From contig NC_018306.1 of the NCBI RefSeq assembly GCF_000234665.1, positions 1 to 64,000 of the forward strand: 64,000 bases of DNA. Reading direction: 5' to 3'. Of this stretch, positions 19,609 through 28,475 are shown piece by piece (positions within the stretch are counted from its first letter, which is position 1; the number at the start of each line of letters is the position of its first letter). Made by a program: the position numbers and the translations under genes. The stretch comes from Leishmania mexicana MHOM/GT/2001/U1103. Taxonomy: Eukaryota > Euglenozoa > Kinetoplastea > Trypanosomatida > Trypanosomatidae. Below the pieces are notes generated by a model, which was not told the origin of the DNA, ran no database searches, and worked only from the letters and a program-made list of their open reading frames with translations.

Positions 19609-20673
19609 TCAGCGCCGCCTCTTTTTTTTGCCGCTGTTTGAGTGATGCGCAGCCGCGCCAGACTGCGGCGTCACTTGATGGTTACCTTTGCCAGCGTGCG
19701 CGCTCGTGGCCGCGTCCCCCTCGTCGGCCGCACCGCCGCGCGGTAGGCGCGATGCGCTGAGCTCCTTCCGCAGCACCTGTCCGAAGTTGGACTTAAAATA
19801 GTTCACAGACTTGGCAGTCCTCAGAACGCACGTGTGCTTGTCTCGCTGGCTGTCACGAATACGCACAAAGCACTTGGTAGGCACAATATCCCCCGCCTTC
19901 GTCATCGGCTCCGCCGTAGCGAAGTGGTAGAAATTCTCACGTGCCTGTTGCTGCGCCCTGAAGTAGTCTTCCGCCGTTCCAGCGGGCGTGGCACTCGTGC
20001 GATAGCGGAAAAGAATGGCCGCCTCACGTGTGCAGATGTCCTCCCATTCGCTTCGGGTCAGCGTGTACTCCGGTTGGCCATGTGCCACCCCGGTGACAGC
20101 ATCGTCCAAGCCGCTGCTGCAGTGGCTCGCGACGAGCTGATGGAGATGGGCGCCAGTTGTGGGAGGGCAGAGCATTCGTGACGCCAAGGCGTACTGCTCG
20201 GCGAGGTAGGCGTCCCCCCCCTCCGTCGGTACGCCGTCCTTGGTGAGGAGCTCCGCCTCTTTTGCCTGCTGCCACGCACTCTCAATGTATGCCTCGGCCT
20301 CCTTGAGTGCTGCAGCACGCCGCTTTTCCGAGAGCAGCGCTCGCCCACTAGCACGAGTGTCGACCTTCTCTGTCTGCATCGCAGTGGGCACGCTCTTCGG
20401 GCTAAAGCCACCCTTGAGCACGATCCAGACGGACCCCCCGTGTTGGCTGCGCCGCTGCGAGCCTCGACGTGTATCGGGCTTGGTCTTCTTGGAGGCCTTT
20501 AAGCTTGCCGCGTTGGCGGCTGCTGTCGAGGCCGCGGCAGCCGCAGCAACGGCCTCGCGTCCGTTCCGTTGCTCCTTGTGATTCGCCTTGATTATATGGA
20601 GCATCTTGCTGAGGTCCGACAGCAGCGCCTTCTCCTCAGCCAGCTTGCGGAATCCGCCGGTTTTCGCCGGCAT
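19609..20673 (-). CDS. SRP14-like protein with large internal insertion
   Basis: This 354-residue protein has segments in the order of the signal recognition particle 14 kDa subunit, alpha-beta-beta-beta-alpha: helix at about 11-31 (LLSDLSKMLHIIK; human FLTELTRLFQK), strand at 79-89 (GGSVWIVLKGG; human SGSVYITLKKY), strand at 267-273 (KCFVRIR; human KCLLRAT), strand at 279-286, and helix at 288-305 (KSVNYFKSNFGQVLRKEL; human KEVNKFQMAYSNLLRANM). An insertion of about 175 residues replaces the short first loop, and an Ala-rich stretch lies at 41-56. The tail is basic, ending KKKRRR, as expected for an RNA-binding protein. SRP9/14 binds the Alu domain of 7SL RNA and delays translation elongation. 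Trypanosomatids are described as lacking it, so this is a structural inference; a different member of the same fold is possible. The ATG at 20673 begins directly before the first helix. Confidence 0.6.
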   Translation of the reverse strand: MPAKTGGFRKLAEEKALLSDLSKMLHIIKANHKEQRNGREAVAAAAAASTAAANAASLKASKKTKPDTRRGSQRRSQHGGSVWIVLKGGFSPKSVPTAMQTEKVDTRASGRALLSEKRRAAALKEAEAYIESAWQQAKEAELLTKDGVPTEGGDAYLAEQYALASRMLCPPTTGAHLHQLVASHCSSGLDDAVTGVAHGQPEYTLTRSEWEDICTREAAILFRYRTSATPAGTAEDYFRAQQQARENFYHFATAEPMTKAGDIVPTKCFVRIRDSQRDKHTCVLRTAKSVNYFKSNFGQVLRKELSASRLPRGGAADEGDAATSAHAGKGNHQVTPQSGAAAHHSNSGKKKRRR

Positions 20674-20857
20674 TGCCACAAAAGACGGACAAAGTGTGCT
20701 GCACAGACGAAATCGAAGAGCAGAAGCCTCCCCAAGGGACCGGACCGTGATCCACTGCTGTGGGTGGCGCGACGCTGTCTTGGCGCCTCTGCGCAGCTTT
20801 CTTCTACTACTACGACGCACACACAGGTATGAAAAGCAAAACGAGCTGAGGCTGACT

Positions 20858-20932
20858 CTGCCGCGTCGGGGTACGGAGTGGGCACAGCGTGCGTGTCATG
20901 AGGTGTCGGGGAGAGAAAGGAGAAGGCGGCGA
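20858..20932 (-). promoter_or_regulatory. Candidate spliced-leader acceptor for the SRP14-like gene
   Basis: A C/T tract on the minus strand (complement of about 20909-20932) is followed by AG at 20859-20858. The 5' UTR would be about 184 bases. Other AGs lie nearby, so the exact site is uncertain. Confidence 0.35.
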
Positions 20933-21783
20933 CTTGGATCGTTGCAACATTGCCGCTGCGGCCACACGCATGCGCCCTGCAGATGCCAGGAGCAGCACAA
21001 CAGGTGGGCGACATACATGCCGAGACGAGTCGAGGTGTGTCACGGCGCGACACCGACCATTCACGGGAGGGGGGGGGGCTGCAGTGAGAAGCCACGCATC
21101 AGTGGCGACAGCAGGGAGACGCCGGGAGAGGGCGTCTATCGCACGTCGCCACAGCGCGGCATCGTGAGTGAGAGGCCATGTTGACCCCCCCCGGGGGAGA
21201 CTTAGGGCACACGCGCCCTCTATTTCTCTGCCCTCCCTACTTCAGCACTTTTTACTTTGCCTTCCGCGTTTTCTCCTCTCACGTTCTCCCATGAAGAGCG
21301 CGGACGTGCACACAGTCGATGCGCCCACGCGCCCTGCCAACGATGGACAGGGGCGCACCCCCTTCCCCACGCGTCAGCGCCTCTTGCTTTTCCTACGGTT
21401 GTGGATGAATGCCTCGTTCCATGTAGCTCCCGTTCGCCACGAACGGCTGCGCCATCCCCTTCAGAGGTGGTAGTGGTGGTGGCGAGAGGCAGCGCAGATC
21501 TTGGTAGTGGTCACAGTACAGAGCCCAGAGAGGCGCGTACACGCGTACATACGGCACAGCAGGGGTGCGACAACGTGTGAAGCATGGCGGCTTCTGAGGA
21601 GTGCGACCTCACCTGAGCGGAGAGCGCCACTGTCACCATGTGAAACACACGCACGCACGCGTCATGGCCAACGCATAAAGACTGCGCACTGGACAGGGGA
21701 AGTGGCGTCGTCGTGATGTCGGGAGTCAAACAGCGTGACCAGCGCAGGACACATATCTAAAAGGTCTGAGCAGCGATGCGGTA

Positions 21784-21833
21784 CGGAAATTTTCGAAAAA
21801 GATGTGAAAATTTAAGTAGAAAAAATATTTCCG
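21784..21833. other. AT-rich island bounded by a 7-bp inverted repeat
   Basis: A 50-bp A/T-rich stretch stands out in GC-rich surroundings. CGGAAAT at 21784-21790 is the inverse of ATTTCCG at 21827-21833, and the palindrome TTTTCGAAAA lies just inside the left arm. It sits about 15 bases beyond the end of the SIDER-like fragment. It could be the decayed A-rich tail region of the insertion or a 3'-UTR element of the adjacent gene. Confidence 0.45.
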
Positions 21834-21847
21834 CGTCTACTCCCCCA

Positions 21848-22108
21848 TGTATTCGGTGCGCGAGCACGTTGGCCCCCTTTTCGCCCCGCCACACAACACG
21901 AGGTCCACAAGCCGCTCTGCTCACCCACCCCCGACATCCCCTCCGGCCCCTGCCACAGAGGCCCCGAATCTCGTGGTGCAAGACAAAGCGGTGGGCACAC
22001 GCATCACGGCACATGCGCCCCTCCGCCTCCCCCTCCCCCACCCACGCCGTCGCCGCAGCACCGCCTCTGCCCCGAAACCCCACCCACACACATCCACCCG
22101 CCACTCCG
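21848..22108 (-). mobile_element. Truncated SIDER-like fragment, copy 3, opposite orientation
   Basis: The minus-strand sequence from about 22108 downwards matches the 3' part of copies 1 and 2: GGCGGGTGGATGTGTGTGGG, then the GCAGAGGCGGTGCTGCGGCG block, then the GCATGTGCCGTGATGCGTGTG block shared with copy 1, and finally the GTGGACCTCGTGTTG block shared with copy 2. It is less similar to either than they are to each other. The 5' part is missing. The last 34 codons of the 23071-22004 reading frame are translated from it. Confidence 0.6.
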
Positions 22109-23071
22109 GCGGCGATGATTCACGTCATCCGGAGAGCTGCGAGAAGCAGCGGAGCGCCGCTGGCTGTCGCCACCGGTGCCGTAGTCGTCATCGACGGCGA
22201 AGCCGCCTGTCTCTTCAAAGAAACGGTCCGCGGTGGTGTACGACTGCGGCGTCGCTACAGACGACGATGCCGCCCGACTCCGGCCATACGTGTTGAGGCG
22301 GAGCGGGTAGCTGTGCATGAGGAACACACCAGAGTTTGAGGTGGTGCCCGCCACCACGTCCACATTGGGCAGGAAGCCGGTGCTGCTATTGGGCCAGTTT
22401 CTACCGCTGTGACGACTACTCGCGCAGTTGGCAGAAGACGCACGCGACAGCGCTTGTTGTGGCTGAGAAGTCGTCGGGGAGAAAAGGGTGTAGTGCACGT
22501 GCCCGAATGGGTGCGATGATGCTTGCTGCGGGCGGTACGAGGCCTCACTGCCTGGCGCGGCACCGCGTCGGACGCGAGATGTGTGCCGGTGAAGAACCAC
22601 GTATAGGTGCTGTGACGCCAGTGCAGATCCATTGCTGCTGCTGCTAACAAGGCTGCCCGACAATGTAAGACAACCTCCAGAGTCATCCGCGCGGGGCAAG
22701 TGGGCTGGGGTGGAGGTGGCGGTGGAAAGTGTGCCGTAGGGGTTGTGGCGGTGCCATTGCGGAGAGGTGGTTGAGCTGGAGGCGCTGCTCGTGGTCATGT
22801 CCAGGGTGTCATCGCCGCCGCCTGCCACGACGACTCCTTGCGCAACGCAGCGGACACCACCGACGAGAGGCTGCAGGGCGCAGTGCGCCATCACGTCCAT
22901 TCCCGCCACCTCTCTGCAACTGGAGAGCGGTGAGAGTGGCTCTGACAACGGCGCCGCTGTGTCGACACCGTGCCCTTCAGCATTTCCGGCGGATGTGCCG
23001 TTCTGTCTGATCGAGCCACGTTGCTGCAGCCGCGGCAGACCGCCGTCACCGTTAAAGGCTAGAGGGCTCAT
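22004..23071 (-). CDS. Ser-rich protein of unknown function with repeat-derived C-terminus
   Basis: This 355-residue frame has no family match. It is rich in Ser, Thr, Gly, Ala and His, low in complexity (SSASSSTTSP, SLVSSSSNGSA) and probably disordered. One more ordered stretch is SGVFLMHSYPLRLNTYGRSR near residue 265. Residues from about 322 to the stop (GGWMCVGGVSGQRRCCGDG and a Gly run) are the translation of the SIDER-like fragment on the same strand. Thus the original stop codon was probably displaced or lost by insertion. The start ATG at 23071 is clear but unsupported by homology. The unbroken frame and its place in the gene cluster support expression; a decayed gene is the alternative. 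Confidence 0.55.
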   Translation of the reverse strand: MSPLAFNGDGGLPRLQQRGSIRQNGTSAGNAEGHGVDTAAPLSEPLSPLSSCREVAGMDVMAHCALQPLVGGVRCVAQGVVVAGGGDDTLDMTTSSASSSTTSPQWHRHNPYGTLSTATSTPAHLPRADDSGGCLTLSGSLVSSSSNGSALASQHLYVVLHRHTSRVRRGAAPGSEASYRPQQASSHPFGHVHYTLFSPTTSQPQQALSRASSANCASSRHSGRNWPNSSTGFLPNVDVVAGTTSNSGVFLMHSYPLRLNTYGRSRAASSSVATPQSYTTADRFFEETGGFAVDDDYGTGGDSQRRSAASRSSPDDVNHRRRSGGWMCVGGVSGQRRCCGDGVGGGGGGGGAHVP

Positions 23072-24094
23072 GCGCCAGCTACCCGCCTGCTCCGTTACCA
23101 GGAAGTCGGCGGAAACGAGTATGAGAGGGGCCTGTGGAGGGGCGCAGCCTTTTCAAGGCGGCACCCCTCTGCAGGTGCCACAATACGTCCCGTCCTTCCT
23201 TGTGCGATGCGGCTCGCATCGGACTCCAGTGTGCTCCCACTCTGTCTCCACGATGCCTCTCCCCTTCACTGCATGGCCGCACACACCCGATGGGCCGATG
23301 CGCCGGTGTGCGTTGTACGTGTTAGGGAGTGGGCTCGGAGGATGTGACCTCCTCCTTCACAAATTCTGGGCCCCAGCCCCGCTCCCCACGCGGGGCACCT
23401 TTGCGTCTTCGACACCGCCACAGGTGGTCCCGCCTGTCGCGGCGCTCACGCGCATCCTCTGCTCTGTGCGCCCTCTGGTGGCTGCTATTCGCTGTCGCGC
23501 CTCCTTCGCCTTCCTCACGGTCGCAGAGCAGTGGCAAGGCGCCGCGCACCACCCCCTGTCTACCTGTGGGGCGGCTGGCTGGGTCGACGGGAGAGCAGGG
23601 GGAGGTATTACGACGTAAAACCTCAAGGACAGTGAGCACCTCGATGCGGTTCGGTGTGGCGTGCGCGTGTGGTCCAGAAACGGGTGAGGAGAGACTCACA
23701 AGAAGTCGAGGTCGTGCTGACCCGCAGTGTGAGGGTGGCGGTGCGGAAAAGAGCGCGCTTGCCTCCCCGCGCGGTAAAGGGGATGCGCGCGAGAGCTACG
23801 CGCCAGACACAGACGGGGGGTGCGGAAGCACACACGAGAATTCGGAAAGGCGCGAGCGAAGAGGGGAGGGAGGGAAGGGAGAAAGCGGTAGTGGAAGAAG
23901 GCGCAGGGGGTGTTCGGAAGGCCTCCACAGCGCAGCGAACGGGAAAGGGGAGGGGAAGGGCGATGCAAGCGCTCGGTTGCCACGTCAGCAAGCGCGCGCA
24001 GTGGACGTCGACCGTCGCCTTCAGTGCGAGCATGCGAGAAGTGCACAACAGCCCCAGCATGCCGGCTCGAGTCGCAGTGCTTTCATTCCTGAAG

Positions 24095-24135
<41 letters not shown>

Positions 24136-24971
24136 GTCAGTGTAAGTCGAGTGGTGGCATGCAAGAGAGCAGGGGGCATAGACGTGACTACACCGAAAGC
24201 CAGCAGTGACGCCGGTGAGCCTGCCTCGCTTCTCGTATACCATTTCTTCACCCTCTGGCGTTCCTTGTACGTCCTCTGGGCATGTGAAACATCGGGCGGG
24301 GGAAGAGAGGATGCAACATTCGGGCTGCTGACACACCGAGGGCCACGCCGGCAGGAGTAGAGCGGGTCTTCATCGGTGTGCCCAAGAGCATCGACACACG
24401 CATACGCCTGTGCGTGGGTGCACGGACGAGTGCGTGTGTGCGTGCGGTGCCACTCCGTCTCCCCCTCTTCTCGAGAAAGACGGCTACACGAAGCGACGCT
24501 GGCAGGCAGAACAACGACCTCGCGTCTCCTCGACAAGCAAAAGAAAGTGTGCACACAGGGATCCCCCATCTTGTCGCACCGTCACGTCCCCGAGACACGC
24601 GCGCAAGAGGCAGTCGTCGGCGGCCTCACCACAGTAGAAGTGCGTGCGCGTGTTGATAAGCTTTGAAGCAGCAGCAGCAGGGGCTCCGACCATACACAGA
24701 CGTGTAGCGTCCGGGCGCGTGCTCGACAGGTGAGTGGCCTCGTCGTTCATGAGGCGGCCGCTGCGCAGCGACACCTGCGCAAGCTCACTATCCCGAATAG
24801 CATGTGTCTACGTCATCCCCTGCAAAGTGTTTACCCCCAAACTGCCGTGGGGATGGGAAGTCGTTGCGCGACTTTCGACCGGCACCTCTGCACACTACGC
24901 TGTAGTACCTTCGGCTGTTCCTCGAGCCTGCTGCAGCTGCGGCAGCCTCGATGGCGATGTCCCTCGCCCCA
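23072..24971. other. 1.9 kb intergenic region, unknown protein to exportin-T
   Basis: It is presumed to be largely the 3' UTR of exportin-T. A GT repeat lies at 24098-24131. A 343-codon plus-strand frame (23329-24360) and a 237-codon minus-strand frame overlap each other and are Arg/Gly- or Ser/Thr-rich without motifs, so neither is called. Confidence 0.5.
24098..24131. repeat. GT dinucleotide repeat
   Basis: About 17 GT units on the plus strand (CA on the transcribed-sense strand), in the presumed 3' UTR of exportin-T. Confidence 0.9.
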
Positions 24972-27900
24972 TCACGTCATGGGGTTTGCTGACGTTCGAC
25001 GTTGAGACTCATGCACACGACTCAGCAGCTGCTTCATCTTTACCTTCAGCGCCGCGTTCACGCGTGGTTGATCCCGTATCACGGTACAACACTCCATCGC
25101 TGTCGCCTCGCCCACATACGGCGCCACGCGCTCATACAACACCTGCATTGCTGGCTCACCGTACCGCGCCACCAACACGCGGAAAAGCTGCAGTACCTCG
25201 CCCAGCAGCAGAAAATTCTTGGCGTCGTCGAGGTCGAAGGAGGGGTCGGTCAGTGCGCCGAAGGCTGTGGGCAGGGCCTCCTGCAAGAGGCACTCGTTGA
25301 AGGCCTGCTGGTTCCTCTGCGCCGTCGCAGCATCCACCACATCGGTGGCACTTCTGTATTGTGTTACCGCCTGAGCGACAACGGGATCTGTCAACTCCTG
25401 TGTGAGCTTCTCCAGTACCTGCAGCGCCGACTTGGGCAGCTCCAGCCCGGTCGGCAACGTCAGCGCGTAGCACAGCTGCCGCAGAATGGACATCCAGCAC
25501 GCAGACGGCATGAGCGCAAAGGCGGCCACGCAGCCCCACGTGGAGACGCTGAACAAAAACGTGAAGAACTGCTTGTACACGTTGACCCGCTCACGTGCGC
25601 TCTCGCTCACCACGCCCATGCACACCACCGGCGACACCTCACTCAGCTCACCAACCGCACAAAGTCGGTGCCACAGCAGCGAGGTAAGCCGCGCAACGGA
25701 GAGCACGCCGCGGCTGCCGGCTTTGTTCGCGTATTGAAACATGAGCCGCAGCAGCTTCGACAGCTCCGGCACAGCCTCCATCCAGTTGAGGCAGACCGTG
25801 ACGTACTCCTCAATGTACGGCCGCAGCATCTCGTATGGCAGCGTGTTGATGAGTTGATGGAAAAACTGCCCTACGGCGTCGCGCACCGCGGCGCTGCCAG
25901 CCATCTGGTTCGCCACCTCCATCACCCGCTGCGTCACGTGCAGAAACATCTGCGCAACGAGCAAGCCTGTCGCTGACATCGCCGATGAGGTGCTCAGTGG
26001 GGCATCCAACGACGCACTGCACGCGGCGAGCGGCCCATCGCCGGCTGCGCCGGACGTATTGGGGTTGGTGCCTCTGAGCCACTGCTCAGGCACGGAACCA
26101 TTCGGAGACGACGTCGATCCGTTGCTCGCGCCACTCCCCGCTGTCGACCCTGCGTCGCTGCTGCTCTCCGTGCTACCCAGTCCCTTCGCTAGAGCGCTCA
26201 GGAAGGAAATGACATCCGCCACGGTATGCTCCGCCGCCGCGACACACCGAGCGGGAGCATGACCGCTAGACCCTGCCGCGCCGCCGTTCATGCCAGCACA
26301 GGAGGCGCTGGCCTGCTGGAGGGAGTGCAGCGCTGAGCCCACGACGGTGTGCATGAGTTCTGCCTTGCGACCCAGCAGCGGCGCCGCCTCTGCTAGAACG
26401 GCACTGGACACCACCGTAGCACTGTAGTCGTCCATGCTGACCGAGGCAGTGAGCAGCCGCAAAGCCTCTGACGAGCTGCCGTCTGGAGCGGGGCTCGCCT
26501 CCTCACTACAGATACTGAGCAGGACCCCGATCGCCTCGTAGAGTTCGCGACGATCGCCGGGCTGCAGCTGCGGCGCGGTCGTGACGATGCTGTGCAGTGC
26601 GTTGACCATGTCCGCTGCGTAGGTGCCGAGTTGGCTCTTCAGCAGCTGCAAAAGGTAGCCGAACAAGTAGCAGGTGCGGGCCCGTACACGGTCGCTGTGA
26701 CTCATCACGCCGCACGGCTGCAGGAGTAGTCGCTGAAGCAGCAGCGGGATGAACTCCGGGTGGTACGTGAAGAAGAGGTAGTAGCGACCTAGCACTTCAA
26801 AGAAGGCCAGGTGCACACAGGTGGCCTCGCCACTGACCACCGCCTCTGTCGTCAAGACACGCTGCAGCAGCTGCGTGATGTTGTCGTTGGGGTCTTTGAG
26901 GTTCTCAAGACGGAGAGACTCGCCAATCTCGTAGAGGTACCGCAGCGCCGCCTCCAGCACCTCGGGATCCGTGAAGTCCGCGTCATCGGTCGCTGTGGAC
27001 GCCCTGGCTACGCCGCCGCCCTCGCTCAGCCGAATGAGCCCGGTCAAGAGAAGACTGTAAAGATGTGCCATGACGAGGTCAGGCCGACGGCGGTGCAGCA
27101 GCCGCAGCAGGTTATGCAGCGCCTTCCGCTGGTCAATGACCGCGTCGTCCCAGATGCGACCCTCGTCGTAGGCCACGCCGGGGATCCGTGTTTGGTGGAA
27201 TAGCGTCGCGAGCAGCTCCACGGCCTCGGACTCCAGCAGGTACGCACTCTTGAGATAGACCTGCAGAAAGGGCAGTAGGGCGTCGCGCACGTCGAACAGG
27301 TTCAGCTGTAGCACTAGAATCACCTGCCCCACAACGGCATGCAACGCACCGGCGAGCCCGTCGAGAAGGTCAGCTGTGACGGTGAAGGGTTCGTCATGCA
27401 GCACCACACCACTCACCTCAACCGTGGCAGCCGAGCGGGTGGCCGGCTGCTGCTGGGCAAGCGACGCGCAAGTGTCAAGCAGGGAAAGAAACTGGCCGGC
27501 CACGGCCACGGCGAACTTGGCGACTGCTTCGATGAAGAAAAGCGCCGCCTCCGAGGGTGGCGGGAGTTCGAGCAGCGACATCATGCGCGGCACCGAGTCG
27601 ACGACGTTCAGGGTGCGAAGGGACCTCATCTTTATCCCAGTCAGCTGCTTCTTCTCCACCAGCGATAACAGGCACTCACAGGCTGCCACCCGCAAGGGCG
27701 GCACAGTGAGGAGGAAGTACAGGAGACGGATCCAGTTCTCCGTCATGAAGAGGTTTACGTCGGCCCACTCGATGTACGTCTGCATCACGCTGAGACACAG
27801 CTTTGCCATGTCGGGGTTGCGCACACGGGCGTCGCTGAGGAGTAGATTGTACCACATATCCGCTGCCCTCGGAAGGACTCCCTCACGCATCGCGTCCTTC

Positions 27901-28475
27901 AACTCCATGTCGCGGGCCTGCTGCTGCTTGCCGCGCTCCTGTCGATCACGCACACAGACAACACGCTCATCAATGCACTCAAAGATGCGCAACACGTAGG
28001 TGGTCACAAGATCGGCGGTGGGGAGGTGCTGGCTCGTCGGGCGGCTGTTGAGCATCTCAAACAGATCGTCGAAAATCGACTGCCAGCGCGCTGGGTAGAA
28101 CAGCTGCAGCCCCGCCACCATCACCTGCGCGTGCTTGTTGGCAATGTAGTCGATCGGCGTCACCGCTGGGGACGCGAAGAGGTACCGGCGAATGAAAGAA
28201 AAGAGCGTGTGGTAAAGCTCGTGCGCTTGCTCGGCGTCCGCCGTGGCCGCCAGCATCGGGAGGTGGTACATAACCGTGTTGAAGGCCCAGAAACATCGCA
28301 GCTCGTCCACCGCCTCATTGCTGATGATATGAAAACTCAGCTTCAGCCCCTCCGCGCTCTCACGGAGATGCATCAGGTAGCGCTCCGCCTCGAGCCGGGC
28401 ATTATACGACACACTCAGGTCAACGTTGTACGTGAGCTGCAGCGCCTCCGAAAAGTTCTCCGTGCACGGCAACAT
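24972..28475 (-). CDS. Exportin-T (tRNA nuclear exporter, XPOT/Los1 family)
   Basis: This 1,167-residue karyopherin-beta protein should carry mature tRNA out of the nucleus with Ran-GTP. The N-terminal third follows human exportin-T: a long helix set, then IDYIANKHAQVMVAGLQLFY (human FIRNKAAQVFALLFV), YPARWQSIFDDLFEML (human LTKWTKFFFDIL), VTTYVLRIFECIDERVV (human LYLRILMAIDSELV), LKDAMREGVLPRAADMWYNLL (human IKDTMREQCIPNLVESWYQIL) and IEWADVNLFMTENWIRLL (human VSWIDLSLIANDRFINML). The rest is HEAT-like helices with a Ser/Gly-rich insertion at about 890-960. It is somewhat longer than the human protein (about 960), mainly from that insertion. The ATG at 28475 was chosen because the upstream open part is Arg/Pro-rich and has no homology. 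Confidence 0.88.
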   Translation of the reverse strand: MLPCTENFSEALQLTYNVDLSVSYNARLEAERYLMHLRESAEGLKLSFHIISNEAVDELRCFWAFNTVMYHLPMLAATADAEQAHELYHTLFSFIRRYLFASPAVTPIDYIANKHAQVMVAGLQLFYPARWQSIFDDLFEMLNSRPTSQHLPTADLVTTYVLRIFECIDERVVCVRDRQERGKQQQARDMELKDAMREGVLPRAADMWYNLLLSDARVRNPDMAKLCLSVMQTYIEWADVNLFMTENWIRLLYFLLTVPPLRVAACECLLSLVEKKQLTGIKMRSLRTLNVVDSVPRMMSLLELPPPSEAALFFIEAVAKFAVAVAGQFLSLLDTCASLAQQQPATRSAATVEVSGVVLHDEPFTVTADLLDGLAGALHAVVGQVILVLQLNLFDVRDALLPFLQVYLKSAYLLESEAVELLATLFHQTRIPGVAYDEGRIWDDAVIDQRKALHNLLRLLHRRRPDLVMAHLYSLLLTGLIRLSEGGGVARASTATDDADFTDPEVLEAALRYLYEIGESLRLENLKDPNDNITQLLQRVLTTEAVVSGEATCVHLAFFEVLGRYYLFFTYHPEFIPLLLQRLLLQPCGVMSHSDRVRARTCYLFGYLLQLLKSQLGTYAADMVNALHSIVTTAPQLQPGDRRELYEAIGVLLSICSEEASPAPDGSSSEALRLLTASVSMDDYSATVVSSAVLAEAAPLLGRKAELMHTVVGSALHSLQQASASCAGMNGGAAGSSGHAPARCVAAAEHTVADVISFLSALAKGLGSTESSSDAGSTAGSGASNGSTSSPNGSVPEQWLRGTNPNTSGAAGDGPLAACSASLDAPLSTSSAMSATGLLVAQMFLHVTQRVMEVANQMAGSAAVRDAVGQFFHQLINTLPYEMLRPYIEEYVTVCLNWMEAVPELSKLLRLMFQYANKAGSRGVLSVARLTSLLWHRLCAVGELSEVSPVVCMGVVSESARERVNVYKQFFTFLFSVSTWGCVAAFALMPSACWMSILRQLCYALTLPTGLELPKSALQVLEKLTQELTDPVVAQAVTQYRSATDVVDAATAQRNQQAFNECLLQEALPTAFGALTDPSFDLDDAKNFLLLGEVLQLFRVLVARYGEPAMQVLYERVAPYVGEATAMECCTVIRDQPRVNAALKVKMKQLLSRVHESQRRTSANPMT

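Larger units (their letters stand above)
20674..22003. other. Intergenic region with AT-rich island and repeat fragment
   Basis: It contains the leader of the SRP14-like gene and the 3' UTR of the gene to the right. Near its right end are an AT-rich island (21784-21833) and most of the SIDER-like fragment that runs into the neighbouring reading frame. No further gene was seen. Confidence 0.5.

Noticed and set aside
23329..24360. 343-codon plus-strand open frame
   Set aside because: It lies opposite to the gene cluster, is Arg/Gly/Ser-rich, crosses a GT repeat, overlaps another long frame on the minus strand and shows no motif.
25002..25976. 324-codon plus-strand open frame opposite exportin-T
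   Set aside because: A His/Leu/Gln-rich antisense shadow of a gene with strong homology on the other strand.
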